A DNA stretch of 64,000 nucleotides from Streptomyces eurythermus (GCF_014649115.1 NZ_BMSK01000033.1:1-64000); one strand, 5' to 3'; shown: positions 1 to 8,200, numbered from the stretch's first letter. Made by a program: numbers and translations. The notes: generated by a model from the letters alone, not told the origin.

Positions 1-117
1 CGGGGCGGCGTGAGCCGGAGCGGCGGTGAGCGCCATGCCGGCGGTGGCGGCGGCCACGGCGGCGGTGGTGAGGACCTTCTTCGGGGAAGCGATGCGGCGG
101 ATGACGGAGACGGTCAC
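1..117 (-). CDS. Secreted protein, N-terminal fragment (cut by window edge)
   Basis: The minus strand from a GTG at 117 encodes 39 residues before the window ends, preceded by an AGAGG ribosome site 5 nt upstream. The peptide is a typical Streptomyces Sec signal peptide: basic start (IRRIASPKK), an alanine-rich hydrophobic core and an AHA-A cleavage site near residue 37. The mature protein lies outside the window, so the function cannot be read. Secreted cell-wall enzymes of Streptomyces often begin this way, but that is only a guess. Confidence 0.7.
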   Translation of the reverse strand, partial: MTVSVIRRIASPKKVLTTAAVAAATAGMALTAAPAHAAP

Positions 118-463
118 GAAGTACCTCTTGCGTTCGGGGATAGGGGATCGCCCGCATGGAGTGGGCCACGGGCGGTGGCCCGCATACGTCGGCGCCGCGG
201 CCCGCTGTGGGCTCGTGGCGCCTGGCGACGTCATCCAGATAAGCAGGCCCGGAAGGTGCCCGCAATGACCCCCTTTACTAGTGGTGGCCGGATCCATGAG
301 GAACGCGAAGTATGTGGCGTGCGTCTCAATCCGCAGGTCAGGCGGGGTGCGGGAGGGGGTGAATCGGGTAAAAGGTACTACGGTGCCGGGTCGTAGGTGA
401 CGTGGGTCATGTGGGGTCCTTCACCGGCTCGCACACGCCACGTGCCCGGGTTCGCGCGCTGGG
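118..463. other. Intergenic region, no gene seen
   Basis: This 346-nt gap separates the start of the secreted protein gene from the 3' end of the ECF S-component gene. It must hold the promoter and leader of the former on the minus strand. A GC-rich segment around 180-225 could fold, but I found no c-di-AMP (ydaO) or other recognisable riboswitch core and no convincing open frame. Confidence 0.5.
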
Positions 464-1282
464 TCACTGTCCGGGGCCGTCGAATGTGACCGCGGTCTCG
501 AAGGCGGCACGCCTGGTGGCCCGGCGCAGCGCCCGCAGCACCGCCGGACCGAGCGCCAGGGTCAGCACGACCGTGCACAGGGCCCGGCCCAGGTCCCAGC
601 CGAGGGACGTGGCCGTGCAGTACGCGACGAAACGGGCCAGGTTCGCGGCGACCGGATCCCCGGCGACGAACGAGATGCCCGAGGCCCCGCCGCCCATGAA
701 GGGCCAGCCGGCCAGGTTCATCACCGTGCCGTAGGCGAACGCGGCCAGGAAGCCGTACACCGCGAGCAACAGCAGCTCGGCCCGGCCGCGCAGCCGGACC
801 GGGCCCGGGAGCAGCCCGGCGCCCATCGTGAACCAGCCCATCGCCAGCATCTGGAACGGCAGCCACGGCCCGACCCCGCCCGTCAGCAGGGCGGACGCGA
901 ACATCGTCACCGAGCCCAGGGTGAAGCCGAAGCCCGGGCCGAGCACCCTGCCGCTCAGCACCATCAGGAAGAACATCGGCTCCAGGCCCGCCGTACCGGC
1001 GCCGATCGGACGCAGCGCCGCGCCCGTGGCGGCCAGGACGCCCAGCATCGCCACCGCCTTCGGGCCCAGGTCGGACTCCGAGATCGTCGCCGCGACCACC
1101 GCGACCAGCAGGACGAGCAGGCCCGCGAAGAGCCAGGGGGCGTCCTGCGCGTGGGCGCTCAGCTGTGAGCGGGGCGGCGCGAGGAACGGCCAGCAGAAGG
1201 CGACCAGGCCGACGGCGCCGGTGAGGGCCAGGGCGGCGAGGGAGCGGGGTCCCAGGCGGACGGCGTGCAGGCGGCGGTTCAC
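464..1282 (-). CDS. ECF transporter S component (probably cobalamin)
   Basis: A 272-residue integral membrane protein starting at a GTG that overlaps the stop of the ATPase gene (GTGA). It has about six or seven hydrophobic segments, including a leucine/alanine-rich first helix, a middle stretch with LTGGVGPWLPFQMLAMGW, and an AAFAYGTVMNLAGWPFMGG segment, typical of substrate-capturing S proteins of energy-coupling-factor importers. It is the last gene of an operon with an ABC ATPase and EcfT, under a cobalamin-type riboswitch at about 6.2-6.4 kb. B12 as the substrate is inferred from that leader and from the neighbouring barrel protein, not from the sequence of this subunit. Confidence 0.8.
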   Translation of the reverse strand: MNRRLHAVRLGPRSLAALALTGAVGLVAFCWPFLAPPRSQLSAHAQDAPWLFAGLLVLLVAVVAATISESDLGPKAVAMLGVLAATGAALRPIGAGTAGLEPMFFLMVLSGRVLGPGFGFTLGSVTMFASALLTGGVGPWLPFQMLAMGWFTMGAGLLPGPVRLRGRAELLLLAVYGFLAAFAYGTVMNLAGWPFMGGGASGISFVAGDPVAANLARFVAYCTATSLGWDLGRALCTVVLTLALGPAVLRALRRATRRAAFETAVTFDGPGQ

Positions 1283-2961
1283 CGGAGAGCCTCGCGGACC
1301 TCGGAGACGGTCAGCCAGTGCTGCGGGGCCAGGATCTTCGTCACCTGCGGGGCGAAGGAGGGGGAGGAGACGACGATCTCCGCCATCGGGCCGTCGGCGA
1401 TCACCTCGCCCTCGGCCAGCAGCACCACGCGGTGCGCCAGCTCGGCGGCCAGCTCCACGTCGTGCGTCGCCAGCACGATCGCGTGCCCCTCGGCGGCGAG
1501 CGAGCGCAGCACGGAGACCAGGCGGGCCTTGGCCGCGTAGTCCAGGCCGCGGGTCGGCTCGTCCAGCAGGAGCAGCGGCGGACGGGCGGTCAGCACCACG
1601 GCCAGCGCGAGTGCCAGGCGCTGGCCCTCGGAGAGGTCGCGGGGGTGGGTGTCGTCGGTGATGTCCGGGAGCAGCTCGGAGACGAGGGCGCGGCAGGTGC
1701 CTTCGGTGGCGCCCGCGTCCTTGTCGGCGGCGGCGCACTCCGCGGCGACCGTGTCGGCGTACAGCAGGTCCCGGGGGTCCTGGGGGACCAGGCCCACCTG
1801 GCGGATCAGGGTCGGGGGCGGGGTGCGGTGGGGGGTGAGGCCGCCGACGGTGACCGTGCCGGTGGTGGGGGCGAGCAGACCGACGAGGGTGTTGAGGAGG
1901 GTGGACTTGCCTGCGCCGTTGCGGCCCATGAGGGCGATGGTCTCGCCCTTGGAGATGGTCAGGTCTATGTGGCGCAGGGCCTGGGTGGTGTCCCGGCGGA
2001 GGGAGAGGGCGTGGATCCGGGCGAGGTGCTGGTGGTCGGGGGCCGGGGTGGGGGTGGTGCGGCGGAACCGGGAGCGGAACCGGTGCTGCTGCGGGGCGGG
2101 GATGGGGCCGCTTGCCGGCGTAGGAGAGTCGCGGCGAGAAGGACTGTCGGCCAGGCGGGCCCGTAGAGGAGCCGCCTGGCGGCGGGCGTCTCGGATCGTC
2201 AACGGAAGCGGGGTCCAGTCGGCCAGGCGGCCCAACGCGATCACCGGGGGGTAGACCGGGGAGACCGCCATGATCTCGGACGGGGTGCCGGTGAGGGGGG
2301 TGGCGCCGGGGGACGGGAGGAGGACCATGCGGTCGGCGTATTGGATCACTCGTTCCAAGCGGTGCTCGGCCATGAGGATCGTCGTGCCGAGGTCGTGCAC
2401 CAGGCGCTGGAGGACGGCCAGCACCTCCTCCGCCGCCGCCGGGTCGAGCGCGGAGGTCGGCTCGTCCAGGACCAGTACCTGAGGGTGCGGGGTGAGGACC
2501 GAGCCGATGGCGACCCGCTGCCGCTGCCCGCCGGAGAGGGTGGCGATGGGACGGCCGCGCAGGGCGGCCAGGCCCAGCAGGTCCAGCGTCTCCTCCACCC
2601 GGCGCCGCATCACCGCCGGGGCGAGCCCCAGGGACTCCATGCCGTAGGCGAGTTCGTCCTCCACGGTGTCCGTCACGAAGTGCGCGAGCGGATCCTGGCC
2701 CACCGTGCCCACCACGTCGGCGAGTTCGCGCGGCTGGTGGGTACGGGTGTCCCGGCCGGCCACCGTCACGCGTCCGCGCAGGGTGCCGCCGGTGAAGTGC
2801 GGGACCAGCCCGCTGACCGCGCCCAGCACCGTCGACTTCCCGACCCCGGACGGACCGGCGAGCAGCACGAGTTCGCCCTCCGGCACCTCGAAGTCGACGC
2901 CGGTGACAGTGGGTCCGGCGGCGCCCTCGTACGTCACGCTGACATCCTCGAAGCGGATCAC
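1279..2961 (-). CDS. ECF transporter fused ATPase (EcfA-EcfA')
   Basis: A 560-residue protein with two complete ABC nucleotide-binding domains in tandem. The first has Walker A GPSGVGKST at residues 36-44, signature LSGGQRQR and Walker B LVLDEPTSALDP. The second has Walker A GRNGAGKST near residue 345, a variant signature DLSEGQRLA and Walker B LLLDEPTRGLDY. A proline-rich linker joins them. It powers the importer by driving the EcfT coupling helices in the membrane. The start at GTG 2961 is chosen because the homologous domain begins there and it overlaps the EcfT stop by 4 bp; upstream extension in frame is only the shadow of EcfT. Confidence 0.9.
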   Translation of the reverse strand: MIRFEDVSVTYEGAAGPTVTGVDFEVPEGELVLLAGPSGVGKSTVLGAVSGLVPHFTGGTLRGRVTVAGRDTRTHQPRELADVVGTVGQDPLAHFVTDTVEDELAYGMESLGLAPAVMRRRVEETLDLLGLAALRGRPIATLSGGQRQRVAIGSVLTPHPQVLVLDEPTSALDPAAAEEVLAVLQRLVHDLGTTILMAEHRLERVIQYADRMVLLPSPGATPLTGTPSEIMAVSPVYPPVIALGRLADWTPLPLTIRDARRQAAPLRARLADSPSRRDSPTPASGPIPAPQQHRFRSRFRRTTPTPAPDHQHLARIHALSLRRDTTQALRHIDLTISKGETIALMGRNGAGKSTLLNTLVGLLAPTTGTVTVGGLTPHRTPPPTLIRQVGLVPQDPRDLLYADTVAAECAAADKDAGATEGTCRALVSELLPDITDDTHPRDLSEGQRLALALAVVLTARPPLLLLDEPTRGLDYAAKARLVSVLRSLAAEGHAIVLATHDVELAAELAHRVVLLAEGEVIADGPMAEIVVSSPSFAPQVTKILAPQHWLTVSEVREALR

Positions 2962-4049
2962 GACGGCTCCCTGGGGACGACGAAGGCGGGCAGCAGGGCG
3001 AGCAGGACGGCCACGGCGGGCCACAGCGGAAGGGCGGGGGCGACCAGGGGGACGACACCGGGGTGCAGGGCCTCGGGATCGCGGACCGAGGCCAGCGTCA
3101 GCAGCGCGGCCACGGCGGCGCCGGAGCCGGTGACCAGCCAGGCGTGCGCTCCCCAGGGGTCGGGGCGGTACCGGGTGCGCGGGGAACGCCGGCCGCCCAG
3201 CCGCAGCCCGGCGAGCGCGGCGAGGACCCCGGCGAGCAGTACGGGAAGCCCGTAGGTGCCGCCTTCCGCCGTCAGCAGTCCGTACGTGCCCGCGCAGACG
3301 CCGAGCAGGCCGCCGAGGGTGAGGGCGGTGGTGGTACGGCGGACGGGGGCGGGGACCTCGGCGGTACGGCCGTAGCCGCGGGCCTCCATCGCGGCGGCGA
3401 GCGCGACCGAGCGTTCCAGCGCGCCCTCCAGGACCGGCAGACCGACCTGGAGCAGGCCCCGCAGCCCCCGGTCGGGACGGCCGCGCAGTCGGCGGGCGGC
3501 GCGCAGCCGGCGGACGTCGGCGATCAGGTGCGGGGCGAAGGTGAGCGCGACGACCACGGCCACGCCCGTCTCGTACAGGGCGCCGGGCAGGGACTTGAGC
3601 AGGCGGCTCGGGCTGGCGAGGGCGTTCGCGGCGCCGACGCAGACCAGGAGGGTGGCGAGCTTCAGGCCGTCGTAGGCGGCGAAGAGCACGGCCTCGGCGG
3701 TCACCCGGCCACCGAGGCGGATGCCCTGCGCCCAGTGGGGGAGCGGGACTTCGGGGAGGGTGAGGAGGGTGTGCGTACCGGGGATGGGGGAGCCGAGAGC
3801 CACCGCGAACAGGACGCGGATCAGGACGACGGCGAGGGCCAGGCGGACGAACGCGGTGTACGAGCGGGCCCAGGGCGCGGAGGAGCGGTGCGTCGCCACG
3901 ACGTAGCCGGAGGCGGCGAGGAGGAGGGCGAGGAGGAGGGGGTTGGTGGTACGGGTCGCGGCGACACCGAGGGATATCGCCCAGAGCCACCAGGCACCGG
4001 GGTGGAGAGTGCGCGGTGCTGCGGCTGGGCGGGGCCGGTTTTCGCTCAC
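2958..4049 (-). CDS. ECF transporter transmembrane component EcfT
   Basis: A 363-residue membrane protein of the CbiQ/EcfT family. Hydrophobic segments in the N-terminal half (WWLWAISLGVAA, LLLALLLAASGYVV, LALAVVLIRVLFAVAL) are followed by the cytoplasmic coupling region, which carries the family Ala-Arg-Gly motif in AMEARGYGR, the docking site for the ATPases. Two or three further membrane segments follow at the C terminus, longer than in minimal EcfT. GTG at 4049 is the first start after the non-coding repeat region. It is translationally coupled to the ATPase gene downstream (4-bp overlap). Confidence 0.88.
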   Translation of the reverse strand: MSENRPRPAAAPRTLHPGAWWLWAISLGVAATRTTNPLLLALLLAASGYVVATHRSSAPWARSYTAFVRLALAVVLIRVLFAVALGSPIPGTHTLLTLPEVPLPHWAQGIRLGGRVTAEAVLFAAYDGLKLATLLVCVGAANALASPSRLLKSLPGALYETGVAVVVALTFAPHLIADVRRLRAARRLRGRPDRGLRGLLQVGLPVLEGALERSVALAAAMEARGYGRTAEVPAPVRRTTTALTLGGLLGVCAGTYGLLTAEGGTYGLPVLLAGVLAALAGLRLGGRRSPRTRYRPDPWGAHAWLVTGSGAAVAALLTLASVRDPEALHPGVVPLVAPALPLWPAVAVLLALLPAFVVPREPS

Positions 4050-4188
4050 CCGCGCCAGCGGGGTGCCTCCCCCACGCTCGACTTCGCTCGCGCGGGGGGA
4101 CCCCCATCGCCCACCCGTGCCGCCCCAGCGGCACGACTGCCCGCAGCTATGTACGGTGCCGTTCTCGTCGTGCGGCGACCGCGACTCC

Positions 4189-4226
4189 CTAGGGGCGCGG
4201 GGAACTGCGCGACCGGCCACGGCGGG
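4189..4226. repeat. Streptomyces intergenic repeat, copy 1
   Basis: The segment reads CTAGGGGCGCGGGGAACTGC followed by GCGA and a CCACGGCGG-like tail. The same block recurs at 25101-25138 with few changes. I know this phrase as a dispersed intergenic element of Streptomyces chromosomes. It lies between EcfT and the SCO2322-family gene. Confidence 0.65.
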
Positions 4227-4230
4227 GCCG

Positions 4231-4314
4231 CAGTCGCAGGACGGGCCTTGCTCACCCGGACGCATCGCGTCGCAGTCGCAGGACGGGCCGGGGTCACCCG
4301 GACGCATTGCGCCG
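4231..4314. repeat. 42-bp tandem duplication of a gene's 3' end
   Basis: Two 42-bp copies (4231-4272 and 4273-4314). The second contains the last seven codons and TGA stop of the SCO2322-family gene on the minus strand. The first is a ghost of the same tail: read on the minus strand it spells RRDASG-stop against the real RRNASG-stop. The only clear differences are a few substitutions in the non-coding part. Confidence 0.8.
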
Positions 4315-4947
4315 CCGTCGGGACTGCCATATCGCCGCGCCTGCCAGCAGGGCCACCACCCCCACGCCGATCGGCAGACCCAGGGACGGCCCGGAGTCGG
4401 ACTCGGGGGAGCCGGACTCCGGCGCGGCGGTGGACTCGCGGTCCGTGGAGACCTGCTCGCCGCACCCCTTGTGCGGGTAGCCCGCGATGGCGCACAACAG
4501 AGCGTTGGTGTCGTAGCGCAGCGGCCCCGCCACCGCGGCGAGCGCATCCGCGCTGGACGCGTCGGACGGCACCCGCGCGCACACGGCCCGGCGCTCCGGC
4601 GGGGCCTCCCCGGACGGCGCGTCCGCGGGCGTACCGAAGTCGAGGACCAGCCCCACCCGCTTGGACCCGGCCTTCGCCGGGGTGTCCGCGCAGATCGTGC
4701 CGAAGTCCGCCGTACCGCGCGGCCGGCCGGCGTCCGCGGCGTCCGCGCCCACGGTGAACCGGAACCCCTGCACCGTACCGTCGTCGGGCCGGACGGAGGC
4801 CGGGCCCTGCGTCGCGTACGTCCAGTGGCCGCCGGTGCGCTCCCAGAAGGACCAGTAGCGGTAGCCGGTCGCACCGGCCCGCCCGGCGCAGACGAGGAGG
4901 AGCAGCGCGGCGACGAGCACCGGCGCGGTACGGCGGACGGCGGTCAC
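4294..4947 (-). CDS. SCO2322-family membrane-anchored extracellular protein
   Basis: A 217-residue protein with an N-terminal signal peptide (VLVAALLLLVCAGRAGA), an extracellular domain rich in aromatic residues (YRYWSFWERTGGHWTY) with four cysteines, a Ser/Glu/Pro-rich spacer, and one C-terminal membrane helix (LGLPIGVGVVALLAGAAIW) ending in RRRR. I recognise the SCO2322 family, of unknown function. It sits between the alpha-barrel protein and EcfT in the riboswitch-led operon and overlaps the barrel gene by 4 bp, so it probably acts outside the membrane with the importer. Its 3' end is duplicated just downstream. Confidence 0.75.
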   Translation of the reverse strand: MTAVRRTAPVLVAALLLLVCAGRAGATGYRYWSFWERTGGHWTYATQGPASVRPDDGTVQGFRFTVGADAADAGRPRGTADFGTICADTPAKAGSKRVGLVLDFGTPADAPSGEAPPERRAVCARVPSDASSADALAAVAGPLRYDTNALLCAIAGYPHKGCGEQVSTDRESTAAPESGSPESDSGPSLGLPIGVGVVALLAGAAIWQSRRRRNASG

Positions 4948-6146
4948 GGCTGCTGCTTCTTCCGGCCGCTGAGGAGGAACCCGACACCGATGCTCGCGAC
5001 GAGGCAGACGCCGAAGATCCACCAGCCCCAGTTCCGGGACTCCTTCTTCTTCTCCTCGTGCTGCTGACCGGAGGAGTCCATCTGCGGGGCGGGGCCCTGC
5101 GAGTTGAGGGCGCTGACGAGGCTGGTGCCGTTGAAGTCGCCCGGCTGCTCGCCGAGGGCGTGGGCGGCCAGGATCAGCTGGGCGTAGGCGGCGGGCCCGC
5201 TCTGCTCCGCCCACGGGCTGGCGTTCTTCTCCAGCCAGGCGTACGCCTTGCGGGCCGGTTCGGTACGGCCGTTCGCGGCGAGCGCGACGACGGCGTCCGC
5301 GGTGTTGCCGAAGTCCGGCTGGGCCTTGGCGCCGGGCAGGGTGGACTCCAGGTGCCCGGTCTTGCCGAGGGCCGCCGCGAGGTAGGCGCCGGCGTTGTCG
5401 GCGACCTGGGTGCGGGAGGTGGCCTCGACGCAGGTGTCCTTGGCGGGGGCCTGGCCGGCGCGGGCCACGAAGCCCTTGCCGAGCGCGCCGAGCAGACCGG
5501 CCGCGGTGGCGTCGGCGTTGGGCAGCAGCTCGCCCTTCTTGTCCGGCTGGAAGGCGAGGGCGCCGCCGCCGTCCTGGTCGCAGGGGATGGACCAGGCGGG
5601 CAGGGCGTCGTACGCGGACTTGCCGGACTTGCGGACGGACGCCGGGTCGGTGCCGGCGGCGGCGAGGGCGCCGATGACGACGGAGGTGGAGTTGGTGTCG
5701 CTGGGGTCGCCCGGGTAGTAGCTCCAGCCGCCGTCCTTGTTCTGGACGGACTTCAGCCAGTTCACGGCCTTCTCCACCACACCGCCGTGCCCGCCGGTCG
5801 CGGCGAGGGCCTGGACGGCGGCGGCCGTGCTGTTGGTGTCCGTCTTCAGCTTGTCGTCGCAGGGCTTGCCGGGGGCGGCCCGGAAGGCGGCGAAGGCGCC
5901 GTCCGCGCACTGCTGGCCGGTGAGCCAGTCCACGGCGGCGGGGGCGGGCTTGTAGCCGAGGGTCCGCTGCGCGACCAGCGTCAGCGACTGCCGCCACACG
6001 CCGTCGTACGTCGGGTCGCCCTTGCCGTACAGCCCGGCGGGGACCGTGGCCTCGGGCGACGGGGACGGGTCGGCGGCCGTGGCGGGCGCGGCGGCGGCCA
6101 GCACGCCTACGGCGGCGAGAGCCGCGGCACTGCGGCGGACGTTCAT
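4944..6146 (-). CDS. Membrane-anchored alpha/alpha-barrel protein, candidate B12 binder
   Basis: A 400-residue protein annotated in related genomes as prenyltransferase/squalene-oxidase-repeat. It has a signal peptide (ALAAVGVLAAAAPATA), then several repeats of the QxxDGGW/QxxDG type (GQQCADGAFA, VQNKDGGWSYYPG), a Gln/His/Glu/Lys-rich spacer, and a C-terminal membrane helix ending GRKKQQP. No DXDD catalytic motif of squalene cyclases was seen, so enzymatic cyclisation is unlikely. The same fold forms the main domain of animal intrinsic factor and transcobalamin, and this is the first gene behind a cobalamin-type riboswitch. I infer extracellular corrinoid capture for the ECF importer. Confidence 0.75.
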   Translation of the reverse strand: MNVRRSAAALAAVGVLAAAAPATAADPSPSPEATVPAGLYGKGDPTYDGVWRQSLTLVAQRTLGYKPAPAAVDWLTGQQCADGAFAAFRAAPGKPCDDKLKTDTNSTAAAVQALAATGGHGGVVEKAVNWLKSVQNKDGGWSYYPGDPSDTNSTSVVIGALAAAGTDPASVRKSGKSAYDALPAWSIPCDQDGGGALAFQPDKKGELLPNADATAAGLLGALGKGFVARAGQAPAKDTCVEATSRTQVADNAGAYLAAALGKTGHLESTLPGAKAQPDFGNTADAVVALAANGRTEPARKAYAWLEKNASPWAEQSGPAAYAQLILAAHALGEQPGDFNGTSLVSALNSQGPAPQMDSSGQQHEEKKKESRNWGWWIFGVCLVASIGVGFLLSGRKKQQP

Positions 6147-6169
6147 GGTCGGCGACTGCCTCTCCTGCG

Positions 6170-6385
6170 GGGAGCCGGGCAGCGCGCGGGTGACACCCCG
6201 GGCGGCTCGGCTCCGTCAACCTCGACGGTGCCGTGCGCGGCGGACCACCGGCGCACGCGAGCCGTCAACGACCCGGCGGGGCGGTCCCGCCCGCTCCGGC
6301 CAAGCCGGTGACGCGGCGAAGACATCGCCGGAATTGCACCGGCTTTCCCCCGTACGGGTGTGACGACCCCGCCACTTTACCGGCC
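6170..6385 (-). promoter_or_regulatory. Cobalamin-type riboswitch
   Basis: On the minus strand at 6350-6327 the leader contains GGGGGAAAGCCGGTGCAATT followed by CCGGC, matching the conserved B12-box pattern (GGGAA, then GGTGNAANTCC flanked by a short helix). A GC-rich multi-stem region follows down to the start of the barrel gene at 6146. The part after the B12 box is diverged from the usual CCCGCCACTGT segment, so boundaries are approximate. It leads the five-gene ECF operon, which suggests repression when cobalamin is plentiful. Confidence 0.72.
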
Positions 6386-6557
6386 GCCCCGAGCGGGCCC
6401 GGCGGTGGCCGTGGGCAGGTGCCGGGCGGCGCGCGTGCACAGGAAACACGCCACCGGGAAACGGCGCGCGGGAGGGGTCGGCATGTCCGTGGCGTCGTTA
6501 CGGAGTTGGCCGACGCGCCGTGCAGTAGTGTCGGCGGCTCACTACGAGGGGGGCCTC

Positions 6558-6908
6558 ATGCGGATCCGGAGTGTGCGGCGGGCGGCGATCGCCGTCACGG
6601 TGTTCGCGGCCTGTCTGCTGTCCTGTTCCACCGACGCGGACGACACCCCGCAAGGCGCCGGGACGCGGGACGCCTCCCGCTGATCGTCCGCCCCGGCTCC
6701 GGCGGACACCGGGGCGCAGGAGCCTCCCGCCACCCCGGCCCCCGCCGTGTCCCCGGGACCGGAACGCGTCCGCGACGCCTTCGCCGGCCTCCAGGCCACG
6801 CTCGACGACACCTCCACGGAGAACCTGGAAGCCCACCGCACCGAGCTGACCGGCGTCCGCGACCGGATCGACAGCTGGATGCAGGGGCACCCCGACGACT
6901 ACCGCTGA
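6558..6908 (+). pseudogene. Small lipoprotein gene interrupted by in-frame TGA
   Basis: From ATG 6558 (GAGGGGG ribosome site) the frame encodes a lipoprotein signal with lipobox LLSC at residue 23, then stops at TGA 6681-6683 after 41 codons. The same frame continues open for another 74 codons to TGA 6906-6908, with normal Streptomyces third-position bias, and encodes a Pro/Ala spacer and a helical charged segment (PERVRDAFAGLQATLDDT, ending HPDDYR). The two parts read as one 116-residue lipoprotein with one CGA/TGG-to-TGA type change. Either a recent nonsense mutation, a sequencing error, or readthrough. Function unknown. Confidence 0.7.
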
Positions 6909-6918
6909 ACCAGGATCC

Positions 6919-7956
6919 CTACGCCGCGTGCACGTGGGTCGCCGGGTGGACCGCGGCGGTGAGGTGGCGGGACATGCGGCGCAGGGCGTGCTCGCACTGG
7001 GCCGGGGTGTCGGCCGTGGCCACCCAGTGGGCCAGGCGGTCGGCGATCCCGGCGTGGGGGGCCGCCGTCACCGGGTCGCCGGCGCGGCGGGTGAGGACCA
7101 TGCGCTCGGCGCACGGCTCGTCCGCGGCGGCCGGGTCCAGGTGGAGGTGGGTGAGGCGGCCGGTCACGGTCGGATAGGCGAACTGGACGGCGGCGGCCCG
7201 CTGCCGGGTCGGCGTGACGTCCGGGAGCCCGCCGGTGGCCAGGGTCGCCGCGGCCCCGGCCAGGTCGACGCCGGTGGCCCGCTCCACCAGCAGCGTGATC
7301 AGGTCGCCGGGCGGGCACGGGGCCACGCCCAGGACGCGGGGGCCGCGCGCGGTCAGCCGCAGCGTGATGTGCGCGACGGTGTGGGTGAGCCGCAGGGCGC
7401 ACACGGCCCGCTCCACGCACTGGCGCAGGAAACGGTTGTGCAGCAGGACGTCGTGGGCGTGGACGCCGTGCCGCAGCGCGCCGCGGGCGGGCGGCGGGCC
7501 CGGGGTCGTACGGGTGAGCGCGACGATGCGTACCTCGTCGTCCAGGACGACGGCCTCGGCCGACACCGGTTCCCCCTCGGTGTCGGCCGGATCCGCCGTC
7601 GGCACCCGGTGCCGGTCCAGCAGCGCCCGTAACGCCGGCGGATCGGCGCACGTCACGGCCGTCCCGTACGGCAGGCCCGGCAGTCCGAGCCGGGCGGCCA
7701 GACACGCGGCCGCGGGCAGGTACTCCGGGGACCAGGCCAGTACGCCTGCGGGGGAGTGTCTCCGTAACACCCCCGCCGTCCGTTCCGTGTCGGCCGGGTC
7801 CGCCGCCAAGTGGGCGGTCGCGTACGGGCGGGCCCAGCGGGCGGGCGGGGACGGGTCGACCAGGAGGACCGGACGGGCCGCGGCGACGCGTGCCAGCGGG
7901 AACTCGCCGCAGATCTCCCCCCGGCCGGCCCCGAGGAGCACGACGGGCTGGGCCAT
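6919..7956 (-). CDS. ATP-grasp-like protein (biotin carboxylase-like)
   Basis: A 345-residue protein with an N-terminal nucleotide-binding-like fold (VVLLGAGRGEICGEFPLARV) and a layout similar to carbamoyl-phosphate-synthetase/biotin-carboxylase-type ATP-grasp enzymes. The usual ATP-grasp lysine-rich and metal-binding acidic motifs are not obvious, so activity is uncertain. A histidine-rich centre (HGVHAHDVLLHNRF) stands out. It diverges from the XRE-IrrE-DUF6545 operon across a 244-nt region that contains a perfect palindrome and a strong hairpin, so it may be co-controlled with that module. No peptide substrate is encoded nearby. Confidence 0.6.
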   Translation of the reverse strand: MAQPVVLLGAGRGEICGEFPLARVAAARPVLLVDPSPPARWARPYATAHLAADPADTERTAGVLRRHSPAGVLAWSPEYLPAAACLAARLGLPGLPYGTAVTCADPPALRALLDRHRVPTADPADTEGEPVSAEAVVLDDEVRIVALTRTTPGPPPARGALRHGVHAHDVLLHNRFLRQCVERAVCALRLTHTVAHITLRLTARGPRVLGVAPCPPGDLITLLVERATGVDLAGAAATLATGGLPDVTPTRQRAAAVQFAYPTVTGRLTHLHLDPAAADEPCAERMVLTRRAGDPVTAAPHAGIADRLAHWVATADTPAQCEHALRRMSRHLTAAVHPATHVHAA

Positions 7957-7999
7957 GGGCCTGGACCTTCCTCGGGGGGAAGGCGATCAGGAGCGCCCC

Positions 8000-8027
8000 G
8001 GGTGCCGCTCCCCCATAGGCGGCACCC
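8000..8027 (-). promoter_or_regulatory. 9-bp-arm hairpin in leader of ATP-grasp gene
   Basis: GGGTGCCGC at 8000-8008 and its perfect complement GCGGCACCC at 8019-8027 enclose a 10-nt loop. The stem lies 44 nt upstream of the ATG of the ATP-grasp gene, inside its probable 5' leader. It lacks a T-tract. It could be an attenuator-like or RNA-stability element. Confidence 0.5.
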
Positions 8028-8095
8028 GAGGCGGGTCGGATCTTGCTCTCCGTGCAGTGATCCTCACCCACCGCGCCCTGAACTGTCAACGATAG

Positions 8096-8111
8096 CTGCG
8101 TAATTACGCAG
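8096..8111. promoter_or_regulatory. Perfect 16-bp palindrome, candidate operator
   Basis: CTGCGTAATTACGCAG is a perfect palindrome with an A/T-rich centre, unusual in this GC-rich setting. It sits 90 bp upstream of the XRE gene and 140 bp upstream of the divergent ATP-grasp gene. A TAGCCT-like -10 element lies at 8152-8157 on the plus strand. Autoregulation by the adjacent XRE protein is the simplest reading. Confidence 0.6.
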
Positions 8112-8200
8112 GGAGCCTTGTCAGACCTGGTCGCCGAAGAGGCAACCTAGTAGCCTCGCGCCCAGCCAGCGAACGGAAAGACACGCCCAGGGGGGACTCG

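Noticed and set aside
118..260. c-di-AMP (ydaO) riboswitch before the secreted-protein gene
   Set aside because: Such genes often have one in Streptomyces, but I could not find the conserved core in this leader.
828..1661. Plus-strand open frame over the S component and ATPase
   Set aside because: It has no motifs and an Arg/Pro/Ser composition; it is antisense to two well-supported genes.
464..3058. 864-residue minus-strand open frame
   Set aside because: Only its end (from 1282) is a real membrane protein; the rest is an Arg/Pro/Gly-rich shadow of the ATPase gene in another frame.
3063..4757. Long plus-strand open frame opposite EcfT and the SCO2322-family gene
   Set aside because: Composition (Gly/Arg/Glu/Gln runs, no domains) is that of an antisense shadow in high-GC DNA; the minus-strand genes have clear motifs.
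4944..6146. Terpene cyclase or prenyltransferase enzyme
   Set aside because: It has the repeat fold but a signal peptide, a membrane anchor and no visible DXDD or metal-binding catalytic motif.
6919..7956. Second graspetide-type ligase
   Set aside because: The protein is ATP-grasp-like but lacks the NPNGQW ending and has no precursor gene beside it; it is closer to biotin-carboxylase-like proteins.
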